Assembly (NCBI GenBank): GCA_038222225.1
Contig: JBBRHV010000006.1
Location: forward strand, 1 to 64,000
Source: JAKLFA01 sp038222225
GTDB taxonomy: Bacteria > Omnitrophota > Gorgyraeia > Zapsychrales > JANLHA01
Reading direction: 5' to 3'
DNA: 64,000 nucleotides
Part shown: positions 1 to 10,100 of the stretch, piece after piece
Numbering within the stretch: the first letter of the stretch is position 1
Layout: every line of letters starts with the position of its first letter
Translations under genes and position numbers: made by a program
Notes under the pieces: generated by a model
Told to the model about the DNA's origin: nothing
Seen by the model: the letters and a program-made list of their open reading frames with translations, nothing else
The model's database searches: none

Positions 1-2
1 AG

Positions 3-128
3 CACCCCACCCTGGCGGTGGTCGGAATAAGTATGCTGGTAATCGGCTTGTGGGCACACGGCCTGCCTTTGTGGAAAGCCAGACGCGGTATCATTCAACC
101 GCCGCGTGACTCCTCACTTATCGCCTGA
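3..128 (+). CDS. C-terminal fragment of a membrane protein (5' end outside window)
   Basis: An open frame enters from the left edge and ends at TGA 126-128, giving 41 residues. It holds one strongly hydrophobic stretch (LAVVGISMLVIGLW), then a basic, Pro-containing tail (KARR, QPPRD). This is typical of the last transmembrane helix and cytoplasmic tail of a transporter-type protein, but too little is present to name a family. Its stop overlaps the last codons of the convergent minus-strand gene ending at 114. The alternative is a chance open frame; the hydrophobic helix followed by a positive tail makes a real 3' end more likely. Confidence 0.45.
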   Translation, partial: HPTLAVVGISMLVIGLWAHGLPLWKARRGIIQPPRDSSLIA

Positions 129-476
129 GTGCTGTTTGCTGTCCTCAAGGTGCAGGTTATGTAGAAAGCGATGTGCCACAGGTGCAATCGCCACGCTGGA
201 AATGCCCAAGAAAGCAATACCGGCAAATAAGGAGTATGCCGATGCAAACAATTTGACTGCCACGTTATATATTGGGTCTATCTGGCCCTTCCCGCCCAAA
301 ATCATGGCTGCATTCAATAAGGAATCAATCCAAGGCAGTCCTTGAAAAATGTGATACCCCAGAACGCCAATACTCAATGCAATCAGAATGAGCACAGAAG
401 CCAGTAGTGCATGTTTTAGTAAACGCCGAATAAATAAAGGGCGCGGAAGCAACGGTTCATAATGATGTTCGTACAT
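114..476 (-). CDS. Small two-TM membrane protein with pore-loop-like segment
   Basis: A 120-residue protein. It begins with a short polar N-terminus containing LLPRPLFIRRLLKH. A first hydrophobic helix follows (about residues 24-45), then a re-entrant-looking loop with WIDSLLNAAMILGGKGQID, then a second hydrophobic region (about 73-100) and a polar HRFLHNLHLED tail. TM1, loop and TM2 resemble a family of uncharacterised small bacterial membrane proteins whose loop reads roughly GGMGPVD. I recall that family from memory and could not search it. The ATG at 476 has a GGAGG ribosome-binding site 7 nt upstream (484-488 on the minus strand), which supports the start. A minus-strand terminator lies just upstream, so it is probably transcribed on its own. 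Channel function is only inferred from the architecture. Confidence 0.8.
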   Translation of the reverse strand: MYEHHYEPLLPRPLFIRRLLKHALLASVLILIALSIGVLGYHIFQGLPWIDSLLNAAMILGGKGQIDPIYNVAVKLFASAYSLFAGIAFLGISSVAIAPVAHRFLHNLHLEDSKQHSGDK

Positions 477-510
477 TTGAATCCTCCAGTTTGGACGAAT
501 TATTCTCTCG

Positions 511-516
511 AGTATA
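511..516 (-). promoter_or_regulatory. Candidate -10 element for the small membrane protein gene
   Basis: On the minus strand TATACT lies about 35 nt upstream of the ATG at 476 and just downstream of the terminator at 547-571. No good -35 is visible at 16-18 nt spacing, so the call rests on the -10 and its position. Confidence 0.3.
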
Positions 517-540
517 CTCCCTCCGGTTTTGATTAAGGGA

Positions 541-571
541 TAGAAAAATCCCTCGTTCAGGCTGAGGGATT
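541..571 (-). terminator. Rho-independent terminator, minus strand
   Basis: Positions 547-554 (AATCCCTC) pair perfectly with 564-571 (GAGGGATT) around a 9-nt loop. On the minus strand the stem is followed by a run of five T (544-548). It lies 27 nt beyond the stop of the minus-strand glycoside-hydrolase-like gene at 598, so it most likely ends that transcript. Confidence 0.75.
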
Positions 572-597
572 AATGTAGTGTGCTTAATTTCGCAGAA

Positions 598-800
598 TTA
601 ATTTAAAATAACCGCATATCCAAATGGTGGTAGCTTAACATTCGTTCCCAGTTGGACACCATCACTGGAAATTAGGGTCACCAGACTGGATTCATGCATG
701 TCGGAGGGTAATTGAGCATTCAACTCCTGCTCGGTCGGGTTAAGCAGCACAAACATTGTCTTCCCTTCACCCTGCTTGCGGAAACCTACCCAAGAGTCCC
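598..800 (-). pseudogene. C-terminal part of a GH13-like glycoside hydrolase, 5' end lost at junction
   Basis: Reading leftwards from about 800, the minus strand encodes a stretch like the beta-sandwich C-terminal domain of alpha-amylase-family enzymes. It contains WVGFRKQGEGKTMFVLLN, then PTEQELNAQL, and ends LPPFGYAVILN before the stop at 598-600. The open frame continues to 909, but residues upstream of about SWVGF no longer resemble the family and are antisense to the giant ORF. The catalytic barrel is absent. Either the gene was broken by a rearrangement, or two unrelated sequences were joined in assembly near 780-830. Family membership rests on this C-terminal pattern only. Confidence 0.5.
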
Positions 801-1159
801 TTGGTCCATTTTTAGAGCATCCGTTAGAGCAGTCCGCTCTTGTTAATAACGTGACTTCTGAAATCTCAAGGCCGGAAGATCTGAAAAAGTTTGACATTTC
901 TGTCAGCATGCATGGAACAAAGCGCTGGCTGCTTCAGCAGAGAGGATCAGATTGGATCGTTGTCAGATTCGGTGAAATCCTCTCCGGAAGGAGGCATGTT
1001 TCGACTATTATGAAAGAGCTTCCTCATCCGGGCGAACACCCGCTAATGCACGGCTATATTTACCGTTTGAAACCGGAAGTTCTACAAACATTTTATCCTC
1101 GCCGTAAAGGAACTGTCGTCATACGGCCGAAGGATAAGACAGGGACATCAGGCTCGGGG
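776..1159 (+). other. Giant ORF segment 0: unrecognised N-terminal segment
   Basis: About 128 residues with no signal peptide or membrane helix. The stretch from about residue 45 on (GTKRWLLQQRGSDWIVVRFGE) looks like a folded beta-rich domain. The first dozen residues are antisense to the glycoside-hydrolase-like tail and may not belong to this protein. I do not recognise a family. Confidence 0.5.
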
Positions 1160-4100
1160 ATTAATTCAGCGGTCCTGCAGGGCGGAGAGAATTCACCGTT
1201 TGTGCCGCAGGATGGCCAAGCGTTCCCGGCGATCGCCTATGAATACTCGGCTCCGCAGGTGATCATGCGTAAAGATGTGAGGTCTGGCTGGTATCATGTG
1301 GAGTCGATCCGTGCCGGATCAAACACGGACAATCCTCTAAGCAGCGTAGAAATTGTTTCTATGGAGAAACACGGTTCTCAGAGTGTTCGCCACTACCAGA
1401 TAAACGCACCGCCGGTGGCTGCCAGACAACTGCCTCATGTTTCTGCCAGTCGTATCAGTGAAAAAACCCTTCGGCTTAATCGGAAACTTTTCAAACAATC
1501 TTCCGTAGCGAAAATTTTAGAATTCCAAAGAACAAAATTAACATCTCAGGAAAATTATAGGAGCAGTGTGCTAGCTGTCCGAGCAGTGCAAGAGACCAGC
1601 GCCTCGGCCTTGAATGAAGAAGGGCAGTCTGATCAAAGGCCCAATTCTTCAGAGCCACTAGAAAACAATAAAGCGGTTGTTTCCAAGCTTCTGGCCGGGG
1701 TTGTGGTTCTGGTGAGCTTGGTATGGCCGCTTGTTTTGTCCAAGGCCTTTGTATCAAAATATCTGGCGTTCACGCTTTGGGGCACATTGGGAGAAGGATA
1801 TGTTTGGCAGCTCCTCACGTACAGTTTTCTCCATACGAATCCTTTGCATTTGACCTTCAATGTGATCGCGTTTGTTTTCTTCGCGAATTTCATAGAGAGG
1901 GCAGTGGGGGTCAAAAGATTTTTGACTCTCTTTATCGGAGCAAGTGTTGCCGGAGCAGTCTTCCAGGTGCTGGCAATGGCCGCAAACAGTTTCACCTCGC
2001 CGGAATTAGCGGAGGCACTGGATATCACTCCTCTCATCGGACTCTCAGCAGTAGTAGCCGGGCTGATCGGAGCCTTCGGCGTTGTGCTGCGTGATCAGAA
2101 AGTGACATTCTTACTGTTGTTCATTATTCCGTTCCGCATCAAGGCGCAGCGGTTGGCGCAGATGTTGGTCACCGTCAGCATTGCGGCGATCATTTTCAAT
2201 ATAGTTCGCGGGGCCCAGGGCGGGATCGCCCACGGGGCGCACCTCGGCGGGCTTATTTTTGGTTGGGTTTATACGGAATATTTGCGGCGTGCAGGAAAGA
2301 TCGATACGTTCATTATTGAAGAGGAGAAACCCAAGGATCCTTCCGGAACCAACGCGGCGGTATTATCCAACTCAGATCCGGAAGGGGGAGTTGTTTCTTA
2401 TCCGGCCCGTTCCAGCATCAGCGCTGAAGAAAGGGAAGCAGCAAAACAGGGTACGGGCCCGGAAAATCTCAAGGGCTATGTCGTCAATTCACGGAAGATT
2501 CTGGGCGTTCCGGTTGAAGGTCTTGAGATCAGTTATTCGGACCGCAGCGGACAAACAGTTGCTGAATATAAGCCGGGCCGTGTTGCCATTGATCTTTTGG
2601 GCCTTGGAGCCCGGGCGCCGCCGATCGATCTCGAGCATTCTGCAAAATCCCGTCGCTTCCAGAGCATTATTCATGATGTTGTACGACAAATTATATTAGC
2701 TTCTCATTATTATGCCCTTTCAGAGAAAGATGTCCGTCAGGTTTCAGCCCGGCACTTTATCGGCCGGCAGCAAAAAGTTCAGAATTTTCTGGATCAGGAA
2801 TTTAATCTTCGCGAATTCGGTCTGGTGTTTGATCCTGCCTATCTTGAGCTTTTAAGAAATTACCAGAGAATTGATCCTCAAATCGAAAGAATTAAAGAGC
2901 AGCTTGATCTCTTCAAGGGCGGGGCTGTGTCGTTTGAAGAGCTGTGTGAAGCTCTGGATGCGCGCGTTATTCTGAATGTGGCATCGCGTGCCTTATTTGA
3001 AGTGGGGAACAGTCCGTACCTGGTTAAAATTTACCGCGGCGGAACGCTGACGGCGAAGGCGTATGCCGCCGAAAAACAATTTTATAGAGAATATAACCCA
3101 ACGGTCCAGCCGGAGCTGGTTTATTGTGATGACAATCTGCAGGCCTTGGTTGTGACGGATTTGAACCAGCTGGGATTGGTGCGCATGTTTGATTTTATTC
3201 AAGGGCCGTTCATTACGGAAGAATTGTTGGGTTGTTCGATTTCTTCCATGGCCCATGCCTTGGCGCAGCTGCATAGCAGCGCTGACGTGGCCTCGCAAAC
3301 CGGTGAGCGGAAATTTGCTGAACTCAGGCATGAAGTGGACCGGGCGGTGGAGGTCTTAAGAGCGGCCGGGTTCCAAGGCCTTCCCGATGGAAAGAGCCTG
3401 GAGGATTTTCTTGCGCGATTCCAAGATTCAGTAGTCGGAGAAAATGAACGATTGGTTCACGGCGATTATCTGATGTGGAATATTTTTGTTGACCCGGCAA
3501 GCGGAGAGGTGCGGGCCCTCATTGACGGTGAGATGAGCGGTCTTGATTCTGCCGCTAAAGAGATGGCGAACACGATCCTGGGATTGATCGATGCCCGCAA
3601 GAATCATCCGTTCTTAATCAGTCAAACTGCGGAGATGTTACGGTCGTTTTGGAGAGAATATATCCGGGAGACGAAAGACATTACCGGGCAGGAGATTTCT
3701 CCGGCGTTTGAGACTCGGGTCCATTTTTATTGCGCGGTCCAGTTGCTGATTGGCGCCAGAGTTGCGCATGAGAAATGGGCTAAATGGGCCCATTTCAGAA
3801 TTGAGATGGCCAGGTTTTTCCTTAATCAGGAAGCATTTTCATTGGAAGCTTTCATTGAGTTTTTGAATCATAATATTGGCAAACAACCGATCGGTTGGGT
3901 CGGGAATTTTGATGTTGCGACTCAGCACGGGCAGAGGCCGGGCTCGGGCGTTGAGATAATGATTGATGAAACAGGTTGGGCTGATTTCTTTGCCGAGGTT
4001 TGGGTTCCAGGAAACATCGGGGATCCGATTTTTGCATTGGGTATCGGAGCGGAATTACGTGTGACAAACAGAGACACCGGCGTTGTTTCGATTTGGAGGC

Positions 4101-7100
4101 CAGTGGAATTTTGTCATTTTGCGGGGAATAATTATCAATTTAGAGGAAGCGTGTTTTATCTCCAGGCGGGATCGTATGATGTGGAACCATCCTTCTCAGC
4201 GGATATGGGAGAAACGTGGTTTATTCCGCAACTCCCTTATGGCCCGTGTCATCTGACAGTGACAAAAGCATTGTCTGGGGAAGCGCCTTCAGAAAAGATA
4301 GTGAGTGTGGTCTTTTCTGACCTTCACGGTGAGTTGAATGGTTTCCGTTCAGCGCTTGTAAAGCTCGGTATGATTTTACCGCAAAATAACCCGATGGAAG
4401 ATATTTGGATTTCTCAAGATGTGACGGTGGTTGTGGATGGAGATATCATGGATCGTGGTTTGCGACAGAAAGAGTTATACCACTATATCTGCCATCTCAT
4501 GTTGACCGCCGAAGAAAGCCGTAATCGGGTCATCTTTATCTTAGGAAATCATGAGCTGCTTCATCTTCAGGGGACTCCGGATGATTGGACAGCTCATGCG
4601 CTTACAGAAGTGATTAGAGAAGGTATTCTTCGAGGAGATATTGTGGCAGCCGCGTATCTAGGTGGGCGTCTGATAGTTCATGCGGGAATTTTACCTTTTA
4701 TTACCATGGATTTGATAAAGACATTACGCCCAGGATTTTTGACTGTCGTTGCCCATCGGTCAGGAAAGTTCGTAAAGGATCTTACCGCGGTTGAAGTTGC
4801 CATCGAATTGAATAAAACACATAGCGTTCTTTCTGCTGACTCTATCGTGAATGAATTCAATCGGAGATTGCGGTTGGCGGTTGAGAAAGGCGATTATTCT
4901 GACGTTATTTTCCAGAGAGGGAACGCTCATTTTGGCGAGAACAAAAGGCCTGGAGAGTCGGGATATATACCCGGAGGCATATTCTGGGCAGACTATGAAA
5001 ACGAATTGCGGCTGGTTGACCCGCGTGCGCTTATAGCGCAGATCGGAGGACATAGGGAGGGGAATGCGCTCCGTTGGACAAAGGGAGCCAGGGCTGTGAA
5101 CGTCAATCTTTGTTATAAAGAGGGATTTGGACGCAGCTCCGGAGTCGCTGTGTTTGATGGACAAAACTGGAAAGCTGTTTATTTTGATGGCCGGCCCATG
5201 CAAATTATTCCTGCTGTTATGGAGCGTGCTGTAAAACGACAGACAACAAATTCGGCAGCAGGTCAAGGCGGAACCAACGCGGCTGTTCTTGAGGGTGCGC
5301 CTTTTGAAGAACCGGAAACGGGTCGGATGAGCAGGCGAAGCATGCTGAAAATGCTGGCGCTGGCAGGAGCAAGCTTGCCGTTCATGACAACGACTGCTTT
5401 TGCTGATGAACCGACGGTTGATGAAGTTTTGACGGAACTTTTGAGCACTCAAACAGCGCATGGCCTCATTAAGAGTTTCAAGGGCACAACCGATACCTTC
5501 ATGCAGAATCAGGCCGTGACCTATGATCAGGCAGCCGCCGGGATCGCAGCTCTTGCGGCCGGAAGGACGGCGGAAGCGGTCAGGATTTTTAATTTCTTTT
5601 ATAACCAGCATAATGGAGGAGATCCTGTCTGGAACGGGTTTGTGAATATGTATGATGCGACCCGCGGGGTCAAGGGCAACGAGCGCACGATCCACACAGG
5701 CCCGAACATCTGGATGGCGATGTTCAGCCTTCATCTTTATATGGCAAGCAGCGGTCAACAGGCCACGAAGGCCTTGACCCTTGCCAAAGCGCTCATGCAG
5801 TGGGCCAGGGGTTTGAATCATCGCGATGGAGCGGTTGCCCTTGGACCGGTCCCCAATAATAATATTTTCTCAACAGAACATAACCTTGATTATTTCGCCT
5901 TCCTTAAAGGAATACAGTCGTTTTTGTCCGCGGCAGAAGCGGCGATCGTTCAAGCAGAAATGGACGGGGTTGGAACATGGTTAAAGACACATGCTTATGA
6001 CCCGGCCAGAAGATTGTTCAAACGCGGAGCATATGAAAACCCGGTTGTCTATGCTACAGATACGTCAAGCTTTGCATTTTTATTGGGATCGCAGGTTCTG
6101 GAAGATTGGGGCATTGTTCGCTCAACATTCATCGGCCAGTCCGATGCTGCCTATCGTGTCGGGACACGCGGTTTTGATGTGGCGAGTGTCGAGAACGCCA
6201 ATTGGACCCCGCGTTCACGTTATGTCTTCAGAGAGTTTACTCTTCAGATGGCGGTAGGATTTTTGGTGATGGCTGATGATGAACACGATCGAGGCAATTT
6301 CACGCTGGAAAAAACGTATCGTGATAAGGCTCAGCTCTATGCTTCTCAATCTGGCATAGATGGTGATTATCAATATTGTGAACAGACCGGGGTTCAGCTC
6401 TTTTATGATATTCCGAGCTGGAAAACAATTAATGGTCAGTCGGCTTCGGTCATGGCCTGGAAGATATTTGCACTTCTCGGTTTCAACCCGTTTGGATTTG
6501 TTACAAAGGTGCGGCTGTCCGTCAGGCGTCTGGCGGCAACTGGAAATATGGAGTTGACTTTGCGCAAGGAAAGTATGGCGTCGCTCACTGCCGAGATTCT
6601 TTATTCAGATGACCTGGGAGATCAGAAAGAATGGAAGAGCGCCGGTTCAGTGGATTTGAGCGGCCTAAGGGCGGTTTGGGTCGATAACGGTTCTCAGACC
6701 ACAACACATCCGTCGCAAAGCTCAAGGAGATTCTACCGAGTCTCGGCTGTAAATTCGTCTGTCCAGGGATTGGGCGCAGTCCATCAGGAGTCTAACGGTT
6801 TAGTGCCAGAGACGGTATTAATTGGGTCAAGCGCAGAGTATGGTCAAGAGTTCAAAGATGCGAATGCAGCAGTTTTGCAGGGGAAATTTGTTCAGACAGT
6901 GAAGACCAAAGGATCTGGGCTTAATCGCTTTGACCTCGGGCGTTGGGGACGCGGGGCACTGCATTCAGTTCTTGCGCTAACACTGCTCACATCCGGTTGT
7001 GAGAAAAAAGAGGATACCCAGGGAGATGCGTTGTCGGGAGTCGCGGTTCAGCCTGTTGATAGGAGCGCATTGGAGAACAGGATCAAGGAAGAGGTCCGGA

Positions 7101-10100
7101 AACTAGAGTATTCTGACAAGAACGCGGAGGATTTTGTAACGATGCTACGTCAATGGAAGAATGCTCAAGGCCAACCGGTTCTTACTGCGTGGGAGCAGAG
7201 CATTCTTAATGCCCGGAAACAATATGAGCAGGGAGCCATGACAGCCGATCAGTTGGCCGGGATCGAAGCCGGGGTTGTTGGAGAAGTTGCGATGAGGATC
7301 GCTGAAGAATTTTCCGCGAATAATAATGCTTTTGAATTGACCGATCTGATTGAAAAGAAACAGTCACAGTGTGTCAGCAGGTCAATGGCGGTAGCTATCG
7401 TCGGGAATGTACTTGGATTTAAGGTTGACTTTCTTGATGTTGATGCCAAGGAGATCAGGGCGATTGACGTTCCATTGGCGGAAAGAACTGTGGCGCATGC
7501 GGCCACCCTTGTACATTTGACCGGCGGGACCGTGATCATCGCCGATTCAGCGCTACGGTTTGTAAGCCGGCCGTTTTTAATGGAAGAAACCTACGCCGCA
7601 GTCGGGAACTATTGGGAACTTAAGAACAGGAACGAACCGTTGTTGCTGCATGGACGAATCAGGAAGGCGTCTCTTTTAGCAGAGATTTATAACAATCGAG
7701 GCAACGCCTATGGAAGAGCCGGTCGTTATGAGGAAGCCTTCGCGCTGATGGCGAAAGCGATGGAAATCGATCCGGCATTGGCTGCAGCTTATTACAATCG
7801 GGGAGTTCAATATCAGGATCTAGGCCGGGTAGCCGAGGCAGTGGCGGACTATACAAAAGCGATCGAGCTTGATCCAAGAGATGCTGCTCCATATTGCAAT
7901 CGGGGGAATATTTACAATACCGCAGGACGGGATGCTGAGGCTGTTGCTGATTATACGAAGGCCATTGAGCTTGATCCGCAATTAGCAGTGGTGTATTTCA
8001 ATCGGGGAAATATTTATGGCAGATCAGATCGGCCAGAGGAGGCGATTGCGGATTTGACGAAAGTGATCGGGCTGAATCCGGAAGATGCCCAGGCTTATTA
8101 CAGGCGGGCAGTGATTTACGGAAGAGTCGGTCAGTTAGAGAGCGCCAAAGCAGATCTCTTAAAGGTGCTGAATTTAAGTTCGGATGAAAAGCAAAAAGAA
8201 CAGATCAAAGCTGCTGTTCGCAAGATTGATGACATGCTTAAAGAAATGCCTAAGAAGAGCGCATCATCCAGCCACTCTGTTAAAAACGCTGAAACCAACG
8301 CAGCGATCCTTTATCCGTCACGCTTGGTGCCTGGACAAACGCCGGACTGGGCAATAAAATTCAGAACGACGTTGCCTAGCGATTTTGTTGAGGCGGCCGA
8401 GTCAGAGGATGGAGAGCAGGGCGTTGACAAGGTCATGTCGCTGGGGATTTGCCAGGATTCGCCGGACGTCTCGGAGCTTTTATCAAGATTTTATCGAGGA
8501 TTGATGGAGAATAGCAACCCATCCGAGGTCCGCAGTCATTTGATTTATGACACGTGGTTAAAACTTAAAGAGAAGAAGATGGATGAATGGAACGCGACAT
8601 TGGCGGTGTGGTTTACGTATGTGGTCTTTCAAAAAGCTTTAAGCATAGAAGCAAAACGATTAGCACAAAAGAATGCTCCGGCGCCTTCTGTTGAGGCATC
8701 CACAGAAGTCGCTACAGAACCATCTTCAAAAGGGCAGGAAGAAGGGGCGTCTGCCCGGGAAGATGAGCGTTACTTGGGGATTGTGATCGAGGTGGAAGGG
8801 TTTGGCCAGGTCACACTGACCGAACGCATCGCCCGAAACAGCCGGACGCTTCTTTTTAAGACGAATCACCCTGGGCTTTTGATCAAACTTTTTGATCTGA
8901 ACCACACCAGCATCGCCGGAGCCTTTGATCCGGTGATCGTCCAGAATTTTGAATTGGAACGCAATAATTTTGTCGAGGTCGCGAAGATCGATGAGCTGAG
9001 GCCGTATATTCCGCATTATTATCAGAGCGGCATCATCAAAGAGAGCAAGTACGCTTTCATCGCCATGGAATACATTGAAGGCACGGACTTAAAGAGCTGG
9101 CGGGAACAGGTTATTAACGGACGCAGTGAAAAGACTTTGACCGCCATTGAGTTCTGGCAGATGATGTCCCAGGCGATGAGCATTTTAAGAATATTCCACA
9201 AGTATGACCTGATCTTTTCTGATTATAAACTTGAGAATATTCTAAGGCTGGCAGACGGACGTCTGAGGTTCGTTGATCTGGGAAGTGTTTTCCTTATTCA
9301 TGGCTCGATCAAACCGCAGGATTTTCCGTATTCAGCAACAATGGAGGATTCGGAAGTTTTTGAAAACGCTGTCACTTTGAAGAACGGAAAGCCGCTGGCG
9401 AAAATTTCCGATATCTTCTGTGTGGGTGTGAGCCTGTTTGAATTCGCCACAGGCCAGGACCGTTTGACGCTGAGTCGTGAATATGCGGATATGCTTTTGA
9501 CTCATTTACGCGTTATCAACCCGCGGATGTCTGAAACCCGGCTGTATTTTAATTATTATCCTCATCTTAAGGGAAAATTACCGACGCTGGAAGATCAGCT
9601 GCGTGAAGGATACGTCTTTTTTGCTGATTTTTGGCATTTGCTGCACGAAGTTCTTAAATATACCCAAGACGGTTATGAAGACATGGGACAGGCTGAAAAG
9701 GATGTTGTCCTGTTGTCGGCGGGGATCGATTTTATCCGTAAGCAGCTTGGGCCTCTGGGCTGGGTGGCAGAGCCTGTTGCCCGGGCGACAGTTCTTAGAC
9801 GCGTCCGGGTTGACAGTATTCATGATCTGCTTTTGACGTTCCACAGCCCCTTGGGAGCGGAGGTCGTTGATGACCTTCGCCGTCACAACTGTTTTGTTGG
9901 TTGTGCTGAATCACAGTTCGGACAGCAGGGTTTCGTGGAACAGATGAGCACTTGGGACGTGCGTCTGAATTCGCACACTCAGCATTGGGCGGTCCAGGCG
10001 CCGGTCGCATTCAGGCATGATACACAAGAAGCCGGTGCGTTGTTCTTGCAGCAGACCTACACGGATGAGGATGGCCATCGGTATTATCACATCACAAGCA

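Noticed and set aside
4760..5821. Long minus-strand open frame of 353 codons
   Set aside because: It is antisense to the metallophosphoesterase and Tat segments, has no ribosome-binding site and no recognisable domain. Its composition (Arg/His/Pro-rich) is typical of a complement-strand shadow.
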